A stretch of 64,000 bases of DNA from Thiotrichales bacterium (GTDB lineage: Bacteria > Pseudomonadota > Gammaproteobacteria > HK1). A program made the position numbers and the translations under genes. The stretch lies in the NCBI GenBank assembly GCA_026709935.1, contig JAPOSC010000033.1, positions 1 to 64,000 of the forward strand, read 5' to 3'. The notes below the pieces were generated by a model that saw only the letters and a program-made list of their open reading frames with translations, made no database searches and had not been told where the DNA came from. This document shows positions 35,974 through 44,026 of the stretch, piece after piece. The stretch's first letter is position 1, and each line of letters begins with the position of its first letter.

Positions 35974-37181
35974 GCGCGCGTGGCGCGGCCGGCTGGCCGC
36001 GCATCGTCCTGCACGCGGACATGGATGCGTTCTACGCGGCGGTAGAGCAGCTCGACCGGCCGGAGTTGCGGGGCAAGGCGCTGCTGATCGGAGGCACCGG
36101 GCCGCGCGGGGTGGTGTCCACCGCGAGCTACGAGGCGCGCCCGTTCGGGGTCGGCAGCGCGATGCCGATGGTGCTCGCGCGGCGGCGCTGCCCGCACGCC
36201 ATCGTGCTCCCGCCCCGCTTCGAGCGTTACCACGCGGTCTCTAAGGTGGTGATGGACACCCTCGGGGCCTTCTCGCCACTCGTCGAGCCCCTCAGTCTCG
36301 ACGAGGCGTTCGTCGACATGACCGGATGCGAGGCGCTGTTCGGCGATCCGCGGGCGATGGGCGAGTCGGTACGCCGGGCGGTCTTCGAGGCCACCCGGCT
36401 CACCGTCTCGGTCGGGGTGTCCGCCACCAAGTACGTGGCGAAGGTCGCGAGCGATGCCCGCAAGCCCGATGGGCTGACGGTGGTCGGCCCGGACGAGGTG
36501 CCCGGATTCCTGCATTCGCTGCCCATCGACCGCCTCTGGGGCGTGGGCGTGCGCACCCGCGCGCGTCTCGAAGCGCGGGGCCTCGCCACCATCGGCGACG
36601 TTGCGGGGGTACCGCTCGACGATCTGGAGCGATGGTTCGGCAAGCTCGGCGCCCACCTCCATGCCCTGGCCCACGGCCGCGACGGTCGCGCCGTGACCCC
36701 GGAACGCGACGCGAAAAGCATCGGATCGGAGCACACGCTCGACACCGACATCGCCGGCGAAGCCGCGATCCGGCCGTGGCTGCTGCGCGCGACGGACACC
36801 GTCGCGCATCGGCTCCGTGCGGAAGGGCTGGCCGCGCGGGGAGTGCGGGTGAAGCTGCGCACCGCCGACTTCCGGCTGCACACCCGACAGGCGCTCCTCG
36901 GGGTCCCCACCCACGCCACCCGCCCGCTCGTGGAAGCGGCGCAGGCCTTGCTCCGGGAATTCGACCTGCGCGCTCCGGTGCGCCTCGTCGGCGTCGCTGC
37001 ATTCGACCTCCACGAATGCGGCGACACGGGCGATGTCCACCAATTCGATCTCTTCGACGCCCCGCGCGAGGCGCACGACGAGCGCCTCGACCGCACCCTG
37101 GACGTGGTGCACGAGCGCTTCGGCGAAGGCGCCCTCACCCGCGCCCGGCACCTCGACCGTGGCGCCCGGCCCGGGCCCTGA
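35949..37181 (+). CDS. dinB: DNA polymerase IV (Y-family)
   Basis: A 410-residue translesion polymerase. Motifs are in order: HADMDAFYAAVEQLDRP with the first catalytic acidic residue, ASYEARPFGVGSAMP, LSLDEAFVDMTG with the catalytic Asp-Glu, SVGVSATKYVAKVASDARKP, the helix-hairpin-helix thumb DRLWGVGVRTRARL, and the little-finger domain. The C-terminal QFDLFD is a beta-clamp-binding-like motif. ATG 35949 overlaps the hnr-like gene by 25 nt, so a repair polymerase is embedded in a catabolic transcript. No LexA box is visible in front of it. Confidence 0.95.
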   Translation: METAGAALSARGAAGWPRIVLHADMDAFYAAVEQLDRPELRGKALLIGGTGPRGVVSTASYEARPFGVGSAMPMVLARRRCPHAIVLPPRFERYHAVSKVVMDTLGAFSPLVEPLSLDEAFVDMTGCEALFGDPRAMGESVRRAVFEATRLTVSVGVSATKYVAKVASDARKPDGLTVVGPDEVPGFLHSLPIDRLWGVGVRTRARLEARGLATIGDVAGVPLDDLERWFGKLGAHLHALAHGRDGRAVTPERDAKSIGSEHTLDTDIAGEAAIRPWLLRATDTVAHRLRAEGLAARGVRVKLRTADFRLHTRQALLGVPTHATRPLVEAAQALLREFDLRAPVRLVGVAAFDLHECGDTGDVHQFDLFDAPREAHDERLDRTLDVVHERFGEGALTRARHLDRGARPGP

Positions 37182-37196
37182 ACTGGACCCTGAACC

Positions 37197-37280
37197 ATGC
37201 CGGGCTCCTGCGGACCATCGCCCGCATACCGCGGCGCCACCAGTATCACCTGTCGAGTCGCGGGGCGGAGAGCGTCATGA
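37197..37280 (+). other. 27-codon ORF following dinB, linked to the next short ORF
   Basis: ATG lies 15 nt after the dinB stop, and the TGA overlaps the ATG of the next short ORF (ATGA). The product would be MPGSCGPSPAYRGATSITC plus a basic tail. No family is recognised. Confidence 0.25.
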
Positions 37281-37426
37281 CCAGCACCGGAAATCGCCGC
37301 CACCGAACTGAACCGGACCGATGCGACCGCCGGAGCCCGCCGAGCGCCGCGATGGGGAGCACGGAGCCCCGTGGCCGCCGCCCCGAGGACGGGGCCACCG
37401 CCGACACGGCGGGCGGCGCGCCATGA
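37277..37426 (+). repeat. 49-codon relay ORF, tandem duplicate of the N-terminus of the UPF0280 gene
   Basis: It is bounded by ATGA overlaps on both sides. Thirty-one of 49 residues match the first 49 residues of the next gene without gaps (for example PPSAAMG in both). The repeat unit is 146 nt, equal to 2 modulo 3, so the second start creates the stop of the first copy. The second copy is fused in frame to the UPF0280 domain. Confidence 0.65.
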
Positions 37427-38460
37427 CCGAGACCAGAAATCGCTACTCGCGAGCGGCGCCAGAACGATGCGACCGCCGGGATCCACCGAGCGCCGCGATG
37501 GGGAACACGGGGTCCCGCGGCCGCTGTCCCCTGGACAAGGGCGCCGCCGACACGGCGGGCGTGGCGATGCGGGCCGGCCGGCAGGTGACATCATTGGCCC
37601 ATGGGGCGACGGCGTCGTGGCTGGACGGCGGCCGGCTCTTTCTGCAGCACGGACCGATCAACCTGATCGTCGGCGTCGGCGGCGCCGCGCCGGCAGTCGG
37701 GGGTGCATACCGGGCGCTGATCGGCGTGTTCCCCCACTGGCTCGGCGCCCTGGTCGACGAACTTCCGCGCCTGCGCCGTGCCGAATCTCCCGACCTTGCG
37801 CCGCCGGCCGGTCCGGTGGCGCGCCGCATGGTGGCCGCAGTGCGGGCCTGCGCGGGCGGATTCGTCACCCCGATGGCGGCGGTGGCGGGCTCGGTGGCCG
37901 ACGAGGCGGCGGCGGTGCTCGCGGCGCAACCGGGGGTCGAGCACGCCTACGTGAACAACGGCGGCGATATTGCCCTGCATCTCGGGCCCGGCGCCCGGTT
38001 GTCGGTCGGCGTGGTGCCGACGTTGCGGGACGCCATCCCCCGCGCGCGCATTGAAATTGCGTCCGACTCGGCGGTCCGCGGTGTCGCGACGAGTGGATGG
38101 CAGGGTCGTTCGCATTCGTTCGGGATCGCGGACGCGGTCACCGTGCTCGCCCGCCGCGCCGCGCTGGCCGATGTGGCCGCGACACTCGTCGCCAACGCGG
38201 TCGACATCGATCACCCCGGCATTCGCCGTGAATCGGCCCGCACTCTGAACGAGGACAGCGACCTCGGCGACCGGCCCGTCACCGTCGCGGTCCCGGCCCT
38301 GGACCCGGAGGCGATCGACGCCGCGCTCGACGCTGGCATGAGGGCCGCCCGCACTCTGCGCCGTCGGGGCGTCATCGAGGGCGTCGCCCTCACGCTGCAG
38401 GGTCGCTGGCGCGTGCTCGGCACCCCGGGGTCGGCCACCGCAGCGGCACCGCCACGATGA
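37423..38460 (+). CDS. UPF0280 family protein (ApbE-like superfamily)
   Basis: A 345-residue protein. The conserved domain begins near MRAGRQVTSLAHG (codon 49, ATG 37567). Its blocks include FVTPMAAVAGSVADEAAAVL, VNNGGDIALHL and GVATSGWQGRSHSFGIADAV, which resemble the flavin-transferase ApbE fold; activity has not been defined to my knowledge. I recall UPF0280 genes next to hnr-like genes in other proteobacteria, so a shared ring-reduction pathway is likely. The first 48 residues are a duplicated low-complexity extension, so 37567 may be the ancestral start. Confidence 0.82.
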   Translation: MTETRNRYSRAAPERCDRRDPPSAAMGNTGSRGRCPLDKGAADTAGVAMRAGRQVTSLAHGATASWLDGGRLFLQHGPINLIVGVGGAAPAVGGAYRALIGVFPHWLGALVDELPRLRRAESPDLAPPAGPVARRMVAAVRACAGGFVTPMAAVAGSVADEAAAVLAAQPGVEHAYVNNGGDIALHLGPGARLSVGVVPTLRDAIPRARIEIASDSAVRGVATSGWQGRSHSFGIADAVTVLARRAALADVAATLVANAVDIDHPGIRRESARTLNEDSDLGDRPVTVAVPALDPEAIDAALDAGMRAARTLRRRGVIEGVALTLQGRWRVLGTPGSATAAAPPR

Positions 38461-38856
38461 TTGACGGCCGCAAGGGTCAGTCCGAGGGATTGTATCGAGC
38501 ACTGGGGGCAGCCAATCCCATCGGTCCTCCGAAACGCCATCCCAAGGCGCGGGGCCGGCAAAATTTCCACGTTCGGAGCGCCCAGTCGAGCCGATTTCGA
38601 GATCATGTTCCGGCACAGTCGTTCGGACGAATCGGGGAGTCGAACAGCCGGTGGAATCGGTGGACATTCGTGGCTACCTGCATTGTCGAGGCAGCGGTCG
38701 ATTCCCGGCTCTCCCACCTCGACGCTTCACGGCTCGCGCGAATGATTCCGTTCCGACCTGGCGGGAATCGCGGTCCGGGAGTTTCCGGATTCATCGCTCG
38801 TTCGCGTGATGTTGTATCGTCGCGAACGAGCGGGAGCCGGTATTCGGAATCTTGAA
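38461..38856. other. intergenic region upstream of hydantoinase genes
   Basis: About 395 bp with no supported gene. The codon pattern is lost and the sequence is locally less GC-rich. It should hold the promoter for the hyuAB/WD40 transcript. I saw no clear operator. Confidence 0.45.
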
Positions 38857-40995
38857 ATGAGCCATCGCCTCGCGGGTGTGGACGTCGGCGGCACGTTCAC
38901 CGACCTGCTGTTTCTGGACCAGGCAACGGATGACGTGCGTCTCGCCAAGGTTCCGACCACGCTCGACAACCAGGCGTTCGGGGTGCTTGCGGCACTGGAG
39001 ACGGCCGGCGTCGATCCCGCGTCGCTCGATCTGCTGGTGCACGGCACCACCACCACCACGAATGCGCTGCTGGAGCGCAAGCTCGCGCCCACCGGCCTGA
39101 TCACCACCCGCGGCTTTCGCGACGTGCTGGAGCTCGGCCGCCGCACCCGGCCGAAGCCCTACGGGCTCACCGGATGGTTCGAGCCGCTCATCGCGCGGGA
39201 GCGGCGTCTGGAGGTGGGCGAACGCATGGACGCAGAGGGGCGCGTGGTGGTCCCGCTCGACGAGGCGGCGGTGGCGACAGCGGCGCGAGAACTGCTCGCG
39301 CTCGGGTGCGAGTCGGTGGCGATCCACTTCCTGCACGCCTGGCGCAACCCGGCGCACGAGCGGCGGGCCCGGGAAATCGTGACCGCACTCTGGCCCAACG
39401 ACCACGTCACCACCGGCCACGCGATCCTCTCCGAGTTCCGCGAGTACGAGCGCGGCACCGCGGCTGCGGTCAACGCCTGCGTGCAACCGATCCTCGCGCG
39501 TTATCTCTCGCGGCTCGTCGACGAGCTCCGGTCCCGTGGATATCGTCACGACGTGCTGGTCATGCGCGGGAACGGCGGCACCGTGTCGGCACCGGTCGCC
39601 GCGAGCACCGCGGTCCACACCGTCATGTCGGGTCCGGCCTCCGGGGTGATGGCGGCAGCCCACACGGCGGTGCGGGCGGGCTTCGAGAACGTGATCACCT
39701 GCGACATGGGCGGCACGAGTTGCGACGTGGGGCTGGTGCGGGGCGGCGTGCCGGCGGTGAGCTCGGAGCTGGAGGTGGAGTACGCAGTGCCCATCCACGT
39801 GCCCATGGTGGACGTGCACACCATCGGCGCCGGCGGTGGCTCGATCGCCTTCGTCGACGAGGCGGGGCTGCTCCGGGTCGGACCGCAGAGTGCGGGCGCG
39901 GCGCCGGGTCCCATCTGCTTCGGGCGCGGCGGCGAGCGGGTCACCGTCACCGACGCCAACCTGCTGCTCGGGCGGCTCGATCCGGACGCGCTCCTGTCGG
40001 TGAACGATCCGGTCCCCATCGACGCCATCGCGGCGCGGTTCGAGGCGCAGATCGGTGCACCGCTCGGGCTCGACGCGGAGGAAGCCGCGGTGGCGGTGCT
40101 GCGCATCGCCAACGACCGCATGGCGGGGGCGCTGCGGATGGTGTCCCTGTCCCGCGGTCACGATCCGCGCGACTTCGCCCTGTTCGCGTTCGGTGGAGCC
40201 GGCCCCCTGCACGCGGCGGAGCTTGCCCGGGAGCTCGGCATTCCCAGGGTGGTCGTCCCCGCCCGGCCCGGCATCACGAATGCGCTGGGCTGCATGGTCG
40301 CGGACCTGCGTCACGATTTCGTGCGCACCATCAACACGCCGTTGGCCGCGCTCGATGCCCGCACCGTCCACGAAACCCTCGCCGAACAGGCCCGGCAGGG
40401 CCGCGAGATGCTCGGGCGCGAGCGGGTGCGGCTCGAAGCAATCCATGTCGTCCACGGGGTGGACATGCAGTTCCAGGGACAGAGCCACCTCCTGAGCATC
40501 CCGCTCGAAACCGCCACCCCGAGCGTCGACGCATTGCAGCGCCTCTTCGAGCGGGCCTACTGGCAGCGGTTCGAAGTCGAGCTCCCCGAGATCCGCGCGG
40601 TGCTGGTGAACCTGCACACCGCGGTGCTCGGCCGCCGCCCCGGCATCGACCTTGCGGCCCTCGCCGGTGGAAGTGGCGACAGGGACGACGCCGATGCGAG
40701 GGCGCCGGCGGACGAGATGCCTCCTCCACCGACCACAGACCCGAGTCCGATCCGGGCCGGTGTCGGTGACTGCGAACGTCACGCCGACCACGGCGTCACC
40801 AGGCGGCGTACCGTCCGGTTCCCGTCCGGACGCCGCGCGACCCCCATCTTCCCACGCACATCGCTCGGCCCGGGGAGCACCCTGGACGGACCGGCCATCA
40901 TCGAACAGCTCGACACCACCACCGTGCTTCCGCCCGGATTCCACGCCGAGACCGATGGTTCCGGAAACCTGATCATCGACGTTCCAACCACATGA
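38857..40995 (+). CDS. hydantoinase/oxoprolinase family protein, A (ATP-binding) subunit
   Basis: A 712-residue ASKHA-fold subunit of an ATP-dependent lactam hydrolase (N-methylhydantoinase, 5-oxoprolinase or acetone carboxylase class). GVDVGGTFTDLLF at the N-terminus is the phosphate-binding loop. HGTTTTTNALLER, MSGPASGVMAAAH, CDMGGTSCDVGL and FGGAGPLHAAELARELG follow. A poorly conserved Asp/Pro-rich stretch lies near residues 600-650. I chose ATG 38857 (MSHRLAGVDVGG); 38806 is also open. The substrate cannot be read from sequence. Confidence 0.9.
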   Translation: MSHRLAGVDVGGTFTDLLFLDQATDDVRLAKVPTTLDNQAFGVLAALETAGVDPASLDLLVHGTTTTTNALLERKLAPTGLITTRGFRDVLELGRRTRPKPYGLTGWFEPLIARERRLEVGERMDAEGRVVVPLDEAAVATAARELLALGCESVAIHFLHAWRNPAHERRAREIVTALWPNDHVTTGHAILSEFREYERGTAAAVNACVQPILARYLSRLVDELRSRGYRHDVLVMRGNGGTVSAPVAASTAVHTVMSGPASGVMAAAHTAVRAGFENVITCDMGGTSCDVGLVRGGVPAVSSELEVEYAVPIHVPMVDVHTIGAGGGSIAFVDEAGLLRVGPQSAGAAPGPICFGRGGERVTVTDANLLLGRLDPDALLSVNDPVPIDAIAARFEAQIGAPLGLDAEEAAVAVLRIANDRMAGALRMVSLSRGHDPRDFALFAFGGAGPLHAAELARELGIPRVVVPARPGITNALGCMVADLRHDFVRTINTPLAALDARTVHETLAEQARQGREMLGRERVRLEAIHVVHGVDMQFQGQSHLLSIPLETATPSVDALQRLFERAYWQRFEVELPEIRAVLVNLHTAVLGRRPGIDLAALAGGSGDRDDADARAPADEMPPPPTTDPSPIRAGVGDCERHADHGVTRRRTVRFPSGRRATPIFPRTSLGPGSTLDGPAIIEQLDTTTVLPPGFHAETDGSGNLIIDVPTT

Positions 40996-41093
40996 CACCG
41001 CAGGACTCGGACCGGGTCGGGCCAACGCCGCAGGCGTCGCACCCCTGTTCATCCAGAACATTCACACGTTGCCCGCCGGAGCCTCGCTCATGA
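40992..41093 (+). other. 33-codon relay ORF between hydantoinase A and B genes
   Basis: It is bounded by ATGA overlaps with the A-subunit stop and the B-subunit start. The product would begin MTPQDSDRVGPTPQAS. Any similarity to the B-subunit N-terminus (MNPLPAAPASS) is too weak to claim. Confidence 0.35.
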
Positions 41094-42799
41094 ATCCCCT
41101 CCCCGCCGCGCCCGCCTCTTCCACCCGGCTCGACCCGATCACCCTCACCGTCATCCAGAGCGGTCTCCAGCAGGTGTGCAACGAGATGGACCTCGCGTTC
41201 GTGCGCGCGGCGTTCAGCCCGGTGATCTCGGAGGCGCTGGACCGCTCCGACGGCATCTACCACCCGGTCACCGGAGCGCTGATCGCGCAGGGTGATCTCG
41301 GGTTGCCGGTCTTTGTCGGCACCATGCAGTTCGGCACCCGGGCGGTGATCGAACGCGCCCGGGATCTCGCGCCGGGCGACCTCTACATCGTCAACGACCC
41401 CTACCTCGGCGGCACCCACCTGATGGACGTGCGCTTCGTCAAGCCCTTCTTCTACCGGGGCGAGCTGTTCGCCTGGCTCGCCAACACCGGCCACTGGCCG
41501 GACACCGGGGGGATGGTGCCGGGCGGGTTCTCCGCCAACGCGACCGAGGTGGAGCAGGAGGGGCTGCGCCTCCCGCCGGTCAAGCTCTTCAAGCGCGGGG
41601 TGATGGACGAGGAGGTCCTCGCCATCATCCTGTCCAACATCCGCGTCGCGGACCAGCGCATCGGCGACATCAAGGCGCAAGCCGCGGCGCTCAACGTCGG
41701 CGAGCGACGCCTGACCGCGCTCATCGACCGCTACGGCCGGGACACCGTCGAAGCCGGTATCGAGGAGCTCCGGACCCGGGCCGAGCAGCAGATGCGTGCG
41801 CGCATCGCCACCATCCCCGACGGGCGCTACCACGGCCAAGCGTTCGTGGATTCCGACGGGGTGGTCGACGAGCCGCTCACCATCGACATGCGCATCGAGA
41901 AGACGGGCACGGACCTGCACTTCGACATGTCCGGGTCGAGCCCGCCCTGCGCCGGCCCCATGAACAGCGTGATCGCGACCACCCGGTCGTCGGTCTACCT
42001 CGCGATGAAGCACATCTTCCCCGAGGTGCCGATCAACGCGGGCACGTTCGCGCCGTTGCACATCGCCGATCCGGACGGCACCTTCCTCTACGCGCGCTAC
42101 CCGCGCCCGGTCTCCGGCTGCGCGGCGGAGGTGAGCCAGCGCATCGCCGAGGCGGTGTTCAACGCGCTGACCCCGGCGATTCCCGAGCAGCTCTTCGGCG
42201 CCCCAGCCGGCACCAGCGGCAACTTCGCCCTCGGCGGCCACGACCCGGAGCGCGACCGGGCGTACGTGATGTACGTCATCTCCGGCGGCGGCTACGGCGG
42301 CTCACCGGCCGGCGACGGGATCTCGAACGGGTGCTCCACCATCGGCATCTCGAAATCGACCCCGGTGGAGGTCTTCGAGCAGCTCTACCCGGTGCTGTTC
42401 GAGGAGTACGCGCTGCACGAAGGGTCAGGCGGAGCCGGCGAGCATCGCGGCGGCTTCGGGCTCCGCTACCGGCTGCGGCTGCGGCGCGGCACCGCGAAGG
42501 CGTCGTTCGTGATGGACCACGGCCGCAGCGGCCCGCTCGGTGCCCTCGGCGGCGAGGACGGCGGAGTCAACGTCGTCATCGTCACCCGCGACGGCGTCCC
42601 CTACCACCCGCCGCACCGCTCCAAGGACCAGGGGCTCGTGCTGCACCCCGGGGACACGGTGGAGGTACGCACCCCCGGAGGCGGGGGCTACGGCCCGGCC
42701 GCCAGGCGGACGCCGGAGCAGGTCGCCAGAGACGTGCAGCGCGGGTACTACTCGATGGAGGAGGCGCGGGAACGGTTCGGAGGGTGGGTATCTCGATGA
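41090..42799 (+). CDS. hydantoinase B/oxoprolinase family protein, B subunit
   Basis: A 569-residue partner of the A subunit. The family blocks are LDPITLTVIQSGLQQVCNEMD at the start, SEALDRSDGIYHPVTGALIAQ, YIVNDPYLGGTHLMDVRF, FSANATEVEQEGLRLPPVKLF and a Gly-rich C-terminus (VRTPGGGGYGPA). ATG 41090 gives a normal N-terminus and overlaps the relay ORF stop; TTG 41069 is an in-frame alternative. Together the two subunits should open a cyclic amide using ATP. Confidence 0.92.
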   Translation: MNPLPAAPASSTRLDPITLTVIQSGLQQVCNEMDLAFVRAAFSPVISEALDRSDGIYHPVTGALIAQGDLGLPVFVGTMQFGTRAVIERARDLAPGDLYIVNDPYLGGTHLMDVRFVKPFFYRGELFAWLANTGHWPDTGGMVPGGFSANATEVEQEGLRLPPVKLFKRGVMDEEVLAIILSNIRVADQRIGDIKAQAAALNVGERRLTALIDRYGRDTVEAGIEELRTRAEQQMRARIATIPDGRYHGQAFVDSDGVVDEPLTIDMRIEKTGTDLHFDMSGSSPPCAGPMNSVIATTRSSVYLAMKHIFPEVPINAGTFAPLHIADPDGTFLYARYPRPVSGCAAEVSQRIAEAVFNALTPAIPEQLFGAPAGTSGNFALGGHDPERDRAYVMYVISGGGYGGSPAGDGISNGCSTIGISKSTPVEVFEQLYPVLFEEYALHEGSGGAGEHRGGFGLRYRLRLRRGTAKASFVMDHGRSGPLGALGGEDGGVNVVIVTRDGVPYHPPHRSKDQGLVLHPGDTVEVRTPGGGGYGPAARRTPEQVARDVQRGYYSMEEARERFGGWVSR

Positions 42800-42822
42800 A
42801 CATGAATCCTGTTTGTCGATGA
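42796..42822 (+). other. 8-codon relay ORF between hydantoinase B and the WD40 gene
   Basis: ATGA overlaps at both ends; the peptide is MNMNPVCR. The 23-nt spacing between the two starts is 2 modulo 3, as in the duplicated starts, and both copies share a GTTTG near the same place, but identity is too low to prove duplication. Confidence 0.35.
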
Positions 42823-44000
42823 CCGGATATTCGTTTGAGCGATGGGCGGTCGACGCGCCGCTGACCGGTGCCGCCGTCGACCGCAGCGGACGCTACGCGG
42901 CATTTTCCGGGGGCGACGGGGCGGTGCGCATCGTTGCCCTGGACACGGCGGCGCCGAACCTCTCGGTCTGGCGGCTCACCCGGGGGGCGGTGCTGGCGCT
43001 GACCGCCGATTGCGGGGAAGGCGCATTTCTGTGCGGGACCGACGAGGGCGCCGTCTTTCGGGTCGACGCCGAGGATGGACCGCAGCCACTGACCGAACCG
43101 GCCCGCTCATGGCCGGATCAGTTGGTGACGCATCCGTGCGGCGGGCGGGCAATCGCCGACGGACCGATGGTCCGGCGGCTGGACGGCGAGGGCCGGCCGA
43201 GCGGCATCCTCGGGCCGCATCCCAGCACCATCGCGGGACTGGCCTTCGACGACGCGGGCCGACAGTTGGCGGTCTCGCACTACAACGGGGTCACCATCTG
43301 GCAACTGGACGGGCCGCGCCAGGCGCACAGCCTGTTTCATCGCGGCTCGCATCTCGAGCTGAGCTGGCGCCGCGACGGGCGGTATGTAGTGACTGCCACC
43401 CAGGACAAGACGGTGCACGCCTGGGATCTGCGCACCGGCGACGACGCCAGTCTGGGTCAATGTTTCAACAAGGTCAGAGCGCTGGGCTGGAGCGCGGATG
43501 GGCAGTGGCTGCTCGCCTCCGGCAACGATACGGTCAGTGCGTGGCCGTTCGCGAACGACGAGGACGACGCGGACGATGGGGACCTCGGGGACGATCACCT
43601 GCCCGCTTCGGCGCCGCGGATGCTGGGGCGGTTCAGCGAGCAGTTCGTCTCCCGGGTCAGCTCGCATCCCGCACTGCCCCTGGTCGCCGCCGGCTACCAC
43701 GATGGGGGGCTGGAGCTGATCAGTCTGGCCGCGCCGGCAGCTCGGCGCCCCCTGACCAAGCCTTTGACCGAGTCTTTGACTGAGGCTTTGAATGGGCCTT
43801 TGAGTGGGGCTTTGACCGGACCTTCGACTGAGCCTTCGACTGAATCTCCGGCCGAGATGCCTGCCCACCCGGTGGTGGCTCTGGGGTGGTCCCCGGACGG
43901 GGACCACTTGATCGGTGGCGACCAGAACCGGCGGGTGTTCGTCTGTCGCTTCGACTCCGAATGGCTTGCCGACCTGGCCGGTCTGACCGGCGCGGAATGA
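42819..44000 (+). CDS. WD40 repeat protein
   Basis: A 393-residue protein made of WD40-like blades, for example FDDAGRQLAVSHYNGVTIWQL, WRRDGRYVVTATQDKTVHAWD and WSPDGDHLIGGDQNRRVFVC. There is no signal peptide, so it is presumably cytoplasmic and a binding scaffold. Between the last two blades is a Leu/Thr/Glu linker encoded by a degenerate 12-nt repeat (43751-43849). It converges with the cyclase gene. From memory, WD40 proteins accompany COG0523 genes in some proteobacterial zinc-starvation regulons, which would fit the genes to the right. Confidence 0.85.
   Translation: MTGYSFERWAVDAPLTGAAVDRSGRYAAFSGGDGAVRIVALDTAAPNLSVWRLTRGAVLALTADCGEGAFLCGTDEGAVFRVDAEDGPQPLTEPARSWPDQLVTHPCGGRAIADGPMVRRLDGEGRPSGILGPHPSTIAGLAFDDAGRQLAVSHYNGVTIWQLDGPRQAHSLFHRGSHLELSWRRDGRYVVTATQDKTVHAWDLRTGDDASLGQCFNKVRALGWSADGQWLLASGNDTVSAWPFANDEDDADDGDLGDDHLPASAPRMLGRFSEQFVSRVSSHPALPLVAAGYHDGGLELISLAAPAARRPLTKPLTESLTEALNGPLSGALTGPSTEPSTESPAEMPAHPVVALGWSPDGDHLIGGDQNRRVFVCRFDSEWLADLAGLTGAE
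43751..43849 (+). repeat. degenerate 12-nt tandem repeat inside the WD40 gene
   Basis: About eight imperfect copies of a GCCTTTGACTGA-like unit encode PLTKPLTESLTEALNGPLSG and a similar Ser/Thr/Pro stretch. The frame is kept. This is probably a flexible, length-variable linker. Confidence 0.7.
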
Positions 44001-44026
44001 TCACCGGTTATTTGGCGTGATTGCCG

